Assembly (NCBI RefSeq): GCF_022539665.2 | Contig: NC_081339.1 | Span: 5,074,017 to 5,138,016 of the forward strand | Length of the DNA: 64,000 nucleotides | Origin: Daphnia carinata | Lineage: Eukaryota; Arthropoda; Branchiopoda; Diplostraca; Daphniidae | Direction of reading: 5' to 3' | Shown: positions 1 through 11,794 of the stretch, piece after piece | Position numbering within the stretch: position 1 is the stretch's first letter | Layout: every line of letters begins with the position of its first letter | Program-made: the position numbers and the translations under genes | The notes under the pieces: generated by a model | The model's input: only the letters and a program-made list of their open reading frames with translations | Database searches by the model: none | What the model was told of the DNA's origin: nothing

Positions 1-187
1 ATAGAAAAGAAAGCAGAAAGCAAAAAAAAAAACAACAAAAGTAAACAAAAAAAATTATTTAAAAAAAAGCGCTTTTAATAAAAAAAAACTATAGGATTTT
101 AATGCAAAGGAGGTGCCGGCTGATCTAAGCTCATCCTATCAACTCACTATTAAGTTTAATTGAAATTAAAAATGGAATTGTTTATAC

Positions 188-3100
188 TTGGCGAATCCGA
201 TAAAGTCCTCGTGGTTGGTGTTCATATAGGCCAGCTCGCACTCGTTGAGAAGGATGATCTGGTCCTTGCATCGTTGCTCACGCTCACGGATTTGTGTAGT
301 GATAATACGCTCGACTTCCTCGCGCAGTCGAGGATAGCGATTCATCTGTTTGTCCGGGATATAAAGCGTTCGTTAATATCGAGGCATTGGCCGGCTTCCT
401 AGGCCCTCGTTAAAACAGCTGTGTTTCTCTTTCAAAAACAAAAAAAAAAATCGGTAAGTTTATTCTAACCTTTTCGGCGCAGAAGCGGACGACGTTAGTC
501 AGTTCGGTGACGACCAAATCGATACACTTGAGGGAGGGCTCTTTGAGGCGAGATATCTGCTTCTTGACGATGGCCTCGAAGGCTAGATCGGGCGTGAATA
601 GACCAACGCGAATACCGTGAATGTTGCGAATGGCAAAAGCAATTTCGCGTCGCAGCTCTTTCTCGTCAAACTCCATTTTGACTATTTCAAATGGGAATCG
701 TTCGTGGAACAAGCGGTTGATCTTGGCACCACCTGACAGTTCCATCGTATTAATATTGGCTGAACCCGAACCCTCGATAGCTCGTTCGAAATCCGATTGT
801 AGCTGCTGGATCATCCTGCAAGATAGCAACGTTAACATTAACACCTTCGCATAGTACACACAATATTCCATTGCGGGCTTACTGAAGCATGGCTTTGGTT
901 TTGATGCTCGGATCGTTGGGCTGAAAGTATTTGTACTGCTCCACTTCCTTCTCCATGCTCAGCAATTGTTTCTACATGGCCCAGTAAATTCAAAGGGAAC
1001 GCGATACGTTAGCAACGCCTCATTTCATTCATTAGCTGCTCTAATAATAAAATAAGACCTGGAGACGATCTCTTAATCCCGGCAAGGTTTCACGAATATG
1101 GTTGGTAAGTTGTTGATTGAGAACACGTTGGAGGTACGGCGTGCCCATCCTTTCGGCCATATGGCGATAGGAGGGATGGCCGAGGAAAAATTTGCGCTCG
1201 GCCGCCACGGCAACTTTGATATCTTTGCGACCGTCAATATCCTTTTGACTGCGGTTGACCACACCGACGTAACCGCGACGCAGAGGTAACAGCTTGTTCT
1301 CCAGTACCTCGCGAGCATCAGTTCCTTCGTCCATCAAGTCCAATTTGGTGATGACACCAATTGTTCGCAAACCTGCACGAACATAACGACGCCATTAGTA
1401 AAGCTATTTTTTAACAAGCAAAGAAATATGGAAGGACATCCAAAGGCCATCGATCGGTTCAAAGCAAATCCCTCTGGTGGAAACATTCACCCGAGCCGAT
1501 CGATACTGCAATCCTTTACGGAAGTTAGCATGGAAGTAAGAGAAACCATCAAGAAAACGGTGCCATGGAAATTGGGTTGAAAGTTTGGAAAGGAAATTAA
1601 AAAAAAAAAAAGCTTTTCAGTAGAGATAGCTCCCAGGCACGATTTTCTTTTCGGGATCGAAACGTCAAAAGAAATAAAAGTGAAGACGACATGCAATAGA
1701 ACAAGAGAATCAGGAAACTACTCACGTCCACAAGCTTAAGGTGCGGGAGGGGTTGACATTAAAAAAAAAAAGTGTAAAGAGCTACGTTTTAGACGTGTAC
1801 CTGCAGGATCGACCTCTTTGGCCAATTTCAAAGCATCGGAATTGGCCAAATCAATGTTGGCAGGCGTAACTGCCAGGACCAAGCAACTAGGTTTATTGAT
1901 ATAGGTGAGGATCATGTTACGAATCTGCGCCTCAATATCGATAGGCTGGTCACCGACAGGAACTTTGGTCAAGCCGGGTAAATCAATCAGGGTCAAATTA
2001 AGAACTAAACGAAATAAAAAAAAAGGATACGAAACAGAAATAAATAAACAAATATTTACAACATGCAATGCGATAATCAGTCACTATCGTTACGTAAACA
2101 AAACAGAATTAGCCTACAACAAGGAAGGAGTTGGGATTTGAAAAGCTGCCATGTTTCGTCGTGCAAACAATTTCGCTATTAAAATACCATCAGGATCCAC
2201 TTCTTTGGCCAATTTCAAAGCGTCCGAATTGGCCAAATCAATATTGGCAGGAGTAACAGCCAAGATGAGGCAAGTCTCCTTAGTGATGAATTGAAAAATC
2301 ATATCGCGGATTTGTGCCTCGATGTCCACAGGCTGGTCGCCCACTGGGATCTTGGTCAGACCGGGCAAGTCGATCAGCGTGATGTTCAGCACTGTACGCA
2401 ACAGTCGTGAGTTGTTAGTTGTTTCTGTGCTGCGTATTGCAATATTTAAAAAAAAACACTGGGGAAAAGATACGGTCGGCAGAGCATTGCGGTCAATGGC
2501 ATTTCTTTATTATTTTATTGGGCAGGGAGCGTCCTCGAACTGAGATGCCTCAAGATGTCAGTTTACCAGATCAAATATTCGTTACACTAACCGGCCTAGA
2601 TAAGACATCTTCGAGAGGGGGAAAAGTTTCTCTTTGGTCTTATCCTGTTAGTAATTTTCCTTCATCGTTTATGTTCTTTTCGCAGCCTCTAGAGGTTTAT
2701 AGCGACCAGTAGTCTCTATTGATTATCAATGACGCTAAAACAAGGAAAAGTTATGCGAATTTTAGATGGCTTTCGAGCCGTATACGAATACAATATGGCT
2801 ACCAATCACATCGGAAGTGCGGTGTGATGAGCAAGTACAGAAACATCTAAAATAAAAAGGGAGAAATATTTCTTTTCGGTATTGCGCAGGAAAGGAATAC
2901 CACCGCTATTTTTTTTTCCATTCTTTCTTTGAGAGGCAAACAGGCGTATCGATCATGCCAGCCCCGATCCTCCCACAGTTGAGAGCTTCCTTCACGCACG
3001 ACACATACAAAACCGCGTATGCCCTCGAGACGGGAAGCACAGTAGATTCCATTTTTTTCCAAGAACGAAAAGTTCACTGTAGCAAATTTACTTTCTCAGT

Positions 3101-4166
3101 GGCTGTTTGAAATGCTAGCGAGGCTATCCATTCATACACATGTCCAATCCGTGGGAGGCTTCGGCCTAGGTGGTCCCCAATCTAATTACTCTTAACTATT
3201 TAGTCTGTCGATCAACTCGCAGTAGGGAGCGTCCCGGAAGGGGTTGATGAGGCGGGTCTTTGGCTACAAAAAAGAGCGAATGATCGACGATGTAAAAATC
3301 AGGGAAATGTGGCCAAGGAAAGATGGGTGAAAAAAAGGGGGGGGTTCCTATTTTCTTTTTCTATGGCGCCAATCTCTGGCAGTAGGTATTGATCCAAGCA
3401 TCCCGAGCTCGGAACTGCATTCTTCTGTAAGGACGTACACTGCAAATGTGTGTGGTGTCGGAACATTTTGCCAAAGAAAATAGCTTAATGATAATTTTAT
3501 CTTTCTACCCAAAAAGTTAATTACTCCTTATCTAACTGTGACAGTCTGTGATACTTGTGAAGTAAGTCTTAAATCTTAAGTAGGAAATTATAATCAAGTT
3601 GGAAGATTTTAGTAAATAAAATAGATAAAAATGATAAAAAAGTTGTTTACCATGAGGTGAATATACTCTCAAATTGATGGGTAAGTTGGAAATTCCTTTA
3701 TTGGTGCCAGTTAATCGGTCAGTGTCTGCTTCAATTTCTTTTCGAATTTCATCAAAATCAGAGAATATCTTCCCTTTGCAGTGCAGAAATTCTCCATACT
3801 CTATATTTGAAATATTCTTATATAGTTTGTGAAATTTTTTTGCTTCCTTTATAAAACTACATACCTTGGGCAGAATTGATCAACTGCAAAATAAGGGGAC
3901 GCCGAGTGACTATGCCAGATCCCCGAGGTAAGAAATCTCTGCTCAGGATGAAAACAATGAATAAAAAGAAAACAAAGGGGTGTTTTTCCGTAATGATCCC
4001 ACCTGCCAACAAAATTTTCCAACACAGAGCTTTTTCCTGCACTTTGGCCACCCACTACTGCAATTTGGGGCAAGTCGAGAGACATTTGCACCCCCAATGA
4101 AGTGAAGGCATCTTGCAGTTTGTTCACAAGAGGAATAAGGGATTCCATTCCCTGATTGCCTGCCAT
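188..4166 (-). CDS. shi: Dynamin (shibire-like) GTPase, 5' part, eight constitutive coding exon positions; gene runs off the left edge
   Basis: Large GTPase that pinches off endocytic vesicles at the plasma membrane. Exons on the minus strand: 4166-4003, 3938-3865, 3800-3651, then one of 2391-2188 or 2004-1801, then 1372-1059, 971-883, 815-470 and 345-188. All junctions have GT/AG and matching phase. The protein starts [20 protein letters not shown], very close to fly shibire. Visible motifs are the P-loop GGQSAGKSS (exon 1), [10 protein letters not shown] with the switch I Thr (exon 2), DLPGLTK (the duplicated exon) and TKLD (exon 5). The middle/stalk domain follows, ending in [13 protein letters not shown]. 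About 499 residues are encoded here; PH domain, GED and proline-rich tail must lie beyond base 1. The last exon ends in phase 2, as expected for FAN. The start is the first ATG and fits the family N-terminus. METTL1 lies upstream on the same strand, 1.3 kb away. Confidence 0.93.
1801..2004 (-). other. shi: Dynamin alternative exon 4b (GTPase domain, diverged copy)
   Basis: A 204-base exon of the same length and phase as exon 4a, with acceptor TTTAG and donor CAG|GTACAC. It encodes [14 protein letters not shown] through KEVDPAG. G3 and the [19 protein letters not shown] block match exon 4a. The middle differs: [16 protein letters not shown] here, [16 protein letters not shown] in 4a. The reading frame is open and most differences are conservative, so this copy is under protein-level selection and not decayed. 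Use as a mutually exclusive partner of 4a is inferred from the layout. Confidence 0.85.
2188..2391 (-). other. shi: Dynamin alternative exon 4a (GTPase domain, canonical version)
   Basis: A 204-base exon with acceptor TACAG at 2392-2393 and donor G|GTATTT. It enters and leaves in phase 1. It encodes [14 protein letters not shown] through KEVDPDG: the G3 motif, switch II and the following helix. The segment [15 protein letters not shown] is nearly the standard dynamin sequence, so this is probably the ancestral-type copy. A second, diverged copy lies 183 bases downstream in the gene. Either joins in frame to exon 3 (SPH) and exon 5 (LRTIG). Confidence 0.85.
2392..3650 (-). other. Dynamin intron 3 (non-coding, 1.26 kb)
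   Basis: This is the largest intron in the visible part of dynamin and precedes the duplicated exons. It has short open stretches, such as minus-strand 3361-3446 and 3180-3270, each ending in a stop. Neither joins the gene in phase or matches a family I recognise. No repeat or RNA gene is visible. Confidence 0.5.
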
Positions 4167-5464
4167 TTTCGATGCTGTTTTCGACGGTCGAGCTCAAACG
4201 TACAAACGAACTCGGACCAGTCGCCAACCAACTTCTCCCACTATGGCGGCCAATAGATAGGATTGCACAATGAGAAAAAACTAATTCACTAGAAACACGA
4301 GAAGACTTTCAGGGAGTTCTCTAATCTTTTTTCAGCAATAGTGCTCTTTGTGTGTATGTCAAACCTCCTTTGACGTTGGACACACAGTGACAGCGCTCGG
4401 AGAACACCAGCACGGTTTCAGCTCTCAGCCGAATATGGCCAACATGGCTGGCTGGTTTGATAGAAAAACGCCGCGCAGCGGCCGATTGCACAACCTTATC
4501 CGCAAGTGTCCCAATATTGACTGGGGGGAATATATGCTAAGAAAGAAACCGACAGCCGCACACACACCATCAAGTGTCTTCTCTCCGTCAATTGTTCAAA
4601 TTTGTAAGAGAATAAACAGAAAACATATGGGTTACTCACATCGATAATCCATGCCACGAATACCACAAATTTCTCCGCGTATTTCATAAAAATATTCATT
4701 ACAATCGAAAAGTTCCCATTTCATAACGAAGTTTCGTCATGATCCGTTGTTTCCTTATTACTAGGGTTAAATGTATTAAATGCTTCATCATCATATCTCA
4801 ATAAATTTTAAAATTTAAATGTGCCTAATCGTTTTGGACTTCACTTCTATTGACAATTAATAAGCACAAATTCAAAAGGTGCATTTGAATATTTATTTTC
4901 ATTTTCCCTAAACAGCTGTCAATTTTCAGTTGACAGATGCTCGGCAAACAACTACGACTTGCACGATTTCTTGCCATAAGAAAGATTATCCGATGCATCG
5001 ATCGAATGAAATATATAAATCAATAACGACATTAGCCACAAGGCACAACTCCTTTTCTCTTTGAAAATTACAATACTATGAACAATCAACTGTAGAAATG
5101 AAAGATCTCCTGCTCACTTGAGTTATCAATGAAATCGTTAATTTTTACGAAATTCTTTTCCAAATTTTCATCTCTCTCTCAACCGATTTTACACTTTTGC
5201 GCGTGTTGCTTGCCACTTACAAGTACTACACATACCTTATGGGTCCAATCCCTTTTTCAAGAACTATTGATCTTGGAATGTGTCGGCGCATGGGCGTTGT
5301 GTATATACAAGTAGACAACGTGTACACCTATTCTGCAAAACAGTTCAAACTCCTTTGCCTTGTAACATTGTCAAAACCTAAAATTCCGCAAAAAAAAAAA
5401 AACAGAAAAAATATATATAAATAATGGGACGACGGGGGAAAGCAGGCAAACTGATTTTGATATA
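4167..5464. other. Dynamin 5' flank / METTL1 3' flank
   Basis: No convincing protein-coding exon. The dynamin 5' UTR and promoter should lie here: a minus-strand GTGAGT donor follows GATTATCGAT near 4640, and an AG acceptor sits near 4527, so a 5' UTR intron is possible. A small inverted repeat (CTGTCAA / TTGACAG) lies at 4916-4936. Confidence 0.4.
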
Positions 5465-6504
<1,040 letters not shown>

Positions 6505-6727
6505 TTTTTCTGTTGTCAGGTTCCACGTGTGATCTCATAAACGGCGGGATTGTATTTGAAGAAAAGCAGACGAAAACTGGGTCTGGGAAGAAAAGCAACC
6601 GAATTTGTAAACTTGGCAACGTTGAACACACGTTCTAATGGCTGCTTGCTGACACATTCGCCGTTAGTAGTGAAATTACCGATTTTTTGATAATTTACCT
6701 GACTGTCATCAAGCTTATCCGAGAGAA
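6505..6727. promoter_or_regulatory. Shared divergent promoter region of METTL1 and eIF3g
   Basis: Only 223 bases separate the METTL1 start codon (minus) from the eIF3g start codon (plus). Both 5' UTRs and core promoters must fit here, so a bidirectional promoter is likely. I see no clear TATA box. The assignment rests on spacing alone. Confidence 0.55.
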
Positions 6728-8174
6728 ATGCCGGTTGCCGACAACGAGTAAGTGGTCTGGCCTATTTGTTTAGCGGAATAAAAAAATTCATTTAAATCTT
6801 ATCCCTTTTCAGAGTGAAATCCAGCTGGGCCGATGATGTTGAGGATATCGATGGTTAGCTTCATGGTATTTTAATAGGAATTGTTTTTAACTTAATGTTG
6901 TTATCTTAGGACTCGGTTTACCTCCAAACACTGAAGAATACAAAAATGGCATGAAAATTGTCACAGAGTATGGCATCGATGATGATGGGAGAAAGTTCAA
7001 AGTGGTTCGTCACTACAAGATTGAGAAGAGACAGGTTGCCAAAGCTATTGCCCAGCGTAAAAGCTGGCCAAAATTTGGCCTCTCAAAGGAAGACAAACCT
7101 GGACCAAACCCTGCTACCACAATTGTATCAGAAGATGTGTCCATGCAGGTATTACCCCATCAGAACCATTCCAAATATTCATGTCTGTGCCTGGAAATGA
7201 CAATTTTCTATTTCATTCGTAGTTTATTACAAACAAAGAAGACCCAGATAATAAGGAAGATGACCCACTCATGAAATTGAAAAGCATGCAGAAAGGTATT
7301 GTTAAATGCCGTATCTGTAAAGAAGACCATTGGACTACACAGTGTCCTTACAAGGACACACTTTTGCCTGTTCAGGAAGCACTTAACAAGGTAAAAAAAA
7401 AATATTTGTAAGTACACAGTTAAAATTAATTAGTAATTCATTTGTTAAATCATAGGCTGAAGAAAAGAAAGTTGGTCCTCCACCGGCTGCTGCTGCACCT
7501 GGTGGTCCACAAGCAAAGGGTGGTAAAGAAGGAAGCGCTTACGTAGCACCAGCCCTTCGTGACGGAGGCAACAGAAAAGGAGAAACAATGGCCATGGGGC
7601 GACGAAGTAAGATCAATTCTGTAAATTCTAACATATTTATTCCATTATTTAAAGATTACCCATAATCTAAGAGAAAACACGTACGGGAAAAAAATTCCTA
7701 ATATCTTATTTTGTGCAATAATAGCTGATGAGGGTTGCACAGTACGAGTGACGAACCTGTCAGAAAACGCACGCGATTCCGATCTTCAAGAACTGTTCGG
7801 ACGTATTGGCGAAATCTCACGTATTTTCCTCTCGAAGGTCAGCTAAATTTAAATTTAAAAAGGAATTAGACATGACGTTGTCATAATCTGGATTTTTAGG
7901 ACAAGAACACCGGTCAATCCAGGGGCTTCGCATTCGTTAGCTACAAACGGAAAGAAGACGCTGAACGAGCCATCAAGACTCTTAATGGCTTCGGTTACGA
8001 CCATCTTATCCTGACTGTCGAATGGTCCAAGTAAGTTGCATCTTTAAATGCTTGTCGTTTGTACATGGTGCAAAAAGCTGGACGTTGAATTTTATCTTTA
8101 ACAGGTTTTAGTCGATCTTAAATTGAAGATTTAATGAAAATCTTTTTCTTTTCAGGCCGTCAGGAACACAATGA
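6728..8174 (+). CDS. eIF3g: Eukaryotic translation initiation factor 3 subunit G
   Basis: RNA-binding subunit of the eIF3 complex, which promotes 43S assembly and scanning in the cytoplasm. Eight exons: 6728-6747, 6813-6853, 6910-7148, 7223-7390, 7456-7606, 7725-7837, 7900-8030, 8156-8174. They total 882 bases, or 293 residues. The N-terminus [18 protein letters not shown] and the block [20 protein letters not shown] are typical. A CCHC zinc knuckle, [13 protein letters not shown], sits near residue 130. A C-terminal RRM from about residue 210 has RNP2-like [10 protein letters not shown] and RNP1-like SRGFAFVSY. The protein ends WSKPSGTQ. An Ala/Gly/Pro linker separates knuckle and RRM. The 3' end is 206 bases from the convergent MFSD4B-like gene. 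Confidence 0.95.
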
Positions 8175-8380
8175 AAAAATTTCTGTAACTCCTTTCCAAG
8201 AATTGGATACATCAATCATTTAAAAGGGTTAAAAAAATACACGAAAATGGATTCCGACCAAGCTCTTAAATTTTCTATCACAGACATAAACCGAATCCTA
8301 CCTCTTTCATTCGTATTGGTAAGTTTAACATGTAGAGAAAACGTTTTCCTTTACCCAAACATTAAATGAAATCCAGCAAA

Positions 8381-11300
8381 TTAGTTTTGCAAAGATTCAT
8401 CTTCTGCTTGACGGGCCAATTGGTAGCCCTTGCTACTCTTGTGGAAGCCTCTTCCTTTGCCTTTAGTCAGATGCCAAGCCACAAAAAAGATTGCTGTCAT
8501 TAAAAGCGTACATCCCAAAACAATGTACATCAGGGACATGGGTTTCGATTCGATAAAAGCACCGGTTACCTGCGAAAAATAAAAAAAGAGGCATAAATTT
8601 ACAACATGAAACGTAATGTTTGGAATTTGCAATATTTACCGTTGGGAATATCATCTCTCCCATCGAGGATGCAATGGAAAATGCGGCTGAGATCCGGTTA
8701 GTAACAAGAAGGTGTGTTTCTGTCCACAAGAAGCCCGTTGCAAACGTAGACGCCATTCCGATGCCTACCAAAGCTGAACCGACGTACAGAATCGAGACGT
8801 CTGTTTGTCCAGCTATGCAGAGAGTCATGGAGCCCATCGCAGTACAACACAAGTTGAAAATCAACATGATTGTGGGATTGGTAAAATGCGCAACGAATAT
8901 TGCAACAAATCGTGCAGCGGCAAAGGATGCCCAAAAAGTGGTGGTGATGTAATTGGCCGTTGAAGTTGCTAGTTTGAGTGGGCTTTCCAGTGCAAACGTA
9001 GTAAGAAACTGAGCGAACACGACCTCCGAGCCAACGTACATCAGATAAAACGAGAACATCAGTACCACGAAGGATCGTTTGGCAACCGGTCGCAAGGCCT
9101 TAATCCTCCGATCTGACGTCTGACGTTCGGCGGTAGAGCTCCGGGTGCCAGAACACAAAAAGAAGAGGAAAAAAAAGGCTGTGTGCAAGACTATGATGGC
9201 GATAACGGTATACAACATATGCATCCGCGTAACACCAAAGCGCTCCAGATAATCAGCAACCTTTGTGGGGGCCCGATCAATAATAACGGTGCCCTCGCTG
9301 ACCGCTGGTGTGGTAGTGGTGCTTGTTATGATTCCGTCAGGCTCATTGGTTACGACTTGAGACGAAGGCACTGCTAAGCTGACCCCGTCTTGTTGACCTC
9401 TGTACTTTCCACGACTTTTGACGATTGAAGGTTCAGCCGGATCTACGGGCAGTATAGTGACAACTGGAATGGGCAGTGTTACGTTTTCGATGGGTATGGA
9501 TTGCACTACAGTAAGGAATGATGACGTTGTCTCAGTTGAACTTGAAAGGAGAGCGGTGGGTAGAGACGTGGTTGACGTTATTGAAATGCGAGTGGTAGGT
9601 GATGTAATCGTTGTGGCAGGGAATGTTGTTTCACCAGCATCTAGGCAAAAAAAAAAAATTACGTTTATCAATTTACATTCGTGTGATTCTTTTCTTATTT
9701 TAATTACCTATCGTTATATTGCCAAATAGTAATTCGTCATGCTGAGATTCACCGGCACCGGTCGACTTGGACGCTATCGTAACAGTTGTCACGGTAGAAG
9801 GAGGAGCGTCAGTTACAGTGGATGCTGCTGTGCTAGTATTTGGAATTGTCATTGACAGTGTGGTAACATTTCCGGTGATCTTCAATTCACTCTCAAGCGA
9901 GCCAGTTGTAGTATTGCTCAAACTGCGATTGCCATTCAATTCTTCCGTTTCATTGAGTTGTTTGAGTATCATAGTCGGTTTTTCGATCACACTTGAATTT
10001 TGAGCTACTGCGGTATCATTCGAAACGGCTACAACGTTCGAAGGTGTAGTAGTGGTTGTAGTTTGGCTTTCATTCGATGCAGTAGTCGTAGTAGCCACAA
10101 CGATTTCTTCGGGTGGAGGAGTTTCTATTTTTAGGGGGACGTTATCATATTGGCTAGAAGGGCCTAGAATTTGCCCATTAATGACAGCTGGTTTCGGCTT
10201 CTTCGGTTTGTCTACCGCCAATGTAGTCTGATTCTGAGAAACGGTTGGATCTGGTGTCGTGGTGGACGTAGTTTCTGGAGCTGAATTGTTCATAGCATTA
10301 TTTGGATTGAGCGTGGGAGTGGTTGAATTCGACGAAAGGTTTGACTTTAAGACTGGGGGCTCGCTTATGGCTTTAATGATTGATTCCACTGTCGTCATTT
10401 CATCTTCTAATTCACTCACATTGAGTGGGTGGGTAACAGAACGAACATGACGGGATGACATGGTATTGTTACGGGCAGTAGTTTCAACGATGAAAGCTTG
10501 CACGAGTAAAGGTGCAATGGATCCGCCGACGGCAAAGGAGAAGTGCAATGCCTGCATGTAAGGGCCTGAATCTTTTCCCCATAACTGAAGACAAAGAGTG
10601 CTAGCTCCAGTATCCAATAATCCATTGCCCATCCCAACCACAAATGAAGAAGCCATCAGCATCCAGATATGTTTGCACCATGGCTACAGAGAAGAAAGAC
10701 AGTTAAATTTTACTCCTTGAATGACAAAAATTAATTACCATAGATCCAACACTTATAGCCATCATTGCAATAACCACAAAAAATGCTGAATATGGATTAC
10801 ATCTGTCAAGCAATATGCTACCTATGATAAAAAAATCGAAATTAATTTCCATGATTTTCCATATGCTAATGGTTGAAATCTACCAAGGAAAGCACCCCCT
10901 AAAGTTCCAATGGAACGAACAGTGAAGATATAAGATATTTCTGAAATGGTAGATCCGACTTGATCTTTCAAGTACAATAACGTGGGTCCAGTGACAGACA
11001 TACATAGACCCTATGTGAAATTTGAGGGTATTAAAATTGTGAAAAGTTCAATTCATAAAAAGTTTCTTAGCTTACAAGAGATATATAAGCCCCACATAGA
11101 GCTGCTGTTCTTGCCAATTTACCCCATTTGTTTACAGGTTTGTTACTACGTGGTGGATCATTGAGAAGGGCAGGAGATACACTGCTGTCATCAATTTGGC
11201 TGTTTAGAAGGCCAAACTGGGACTGATCATAGACGACCTATCGAAAGCAAAAAGAAAATCAATAGTAATTGTACGTCACACACGTAAACCGAGGCTGGGT

Positions 11301-11396
11301 TTGACAAACGGGCTTTCTCTCGAAAACAGCGGTGCAAAGGTCAAAGCGTATTACCTCTTCTTCGAGGACACAAACATCACGCATGTGACCTTCCAT
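8381..11396 (-). CDS. MFSD4B-like (sodium-dependent glucose transporter 1-like) major facilitator with giant Ser/Thr loop
   Basis: Membrane transporter of the MFSD4/NaGLT1 branch; related proteins move hexoses, but the substrate here is unknown. Seven exons: 11396-11355, 11237-11076, 11010-10884, 10821-10739, 10683-9708, 9640-8640, 8569-8381. They total 2580 bases, or 859 residues. The N-terminal half has CGAYISLGLCMSVTGPTLLY, FTVRSIGTLGGAFLG, GMGNGLLDTGAS and GKDSGPYMQALHFSF. The C-terminal half runs from MHMLYTVIAII to MSLMYIVLGC. Between them, about residues 205-605 form a loop rich in Thr, Ser, Asn and Pro with many N-x-S/T sites, far longer than in vertebrate MFSD4 proteins (about 500 residues in total). 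The splice phases fix the frame through the loop. Head-to-head with Rab30. Confidence 0.87.
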
Positions 11397-11794
11397 CAGA
11401 CAGGCTCCTTACTATTTCCTGATCCTATTCACAGGTTTATCAGATCACTTTCTTTCTCGTTCGCCATGTATTATTTGTCCAACTTTCCCAGATAACATTG
11501 GCTACTCAGCTTACCGAACTACTCACTAGATGGTAGGTGCAGTATATTCCTTTTCCGCTAGATGGTATTATAAAAAACGGTAACAACAGGAAACTCGTGA
11601 GCAGACATCATGAACCAAGCCGATTAGAGTACTTGTGTACTTATTCGGGAAACTTCTTCAATGAAATGGCTTGTTTGCTCAGTGAAGCAGAAATTTCCCG
11701 ATCTGGCCTTTACCGTTAGTGACTAAATGTGCAAAGGTTTCATAAAAACTATTAGGTTTCGGCTGCTATCTAGTAGATAGTCGATTTTATATCA
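11397..11794. promoter_or_regulatory. Divergent promoter region of MFSD4B-like gene and Rab30
   Basis: These 398 bases between two opposite start codons must hold both 5' UTRs and core promoters. I see no coding exon and no clear TATA element. The sequence TAGATGGTA occurs near 11527 and 11560. Confidence 0.4.

Noticed and set aside
2847-3446. Short minus-strand open stretches in dynamin intron 3 (for example ending [15 protein letters not shown] and NTYCQRLAP)
   Set aside because: They look protein-like but end in stops, have no usable donors and do not join dynamin in phase. No family recognised.
4348-4647. Plus-strand 99-codon ORF upstream of dynamin
   Set aside because: It lies in the dynamin 5' flank with no domain, splice support or family resemblance.
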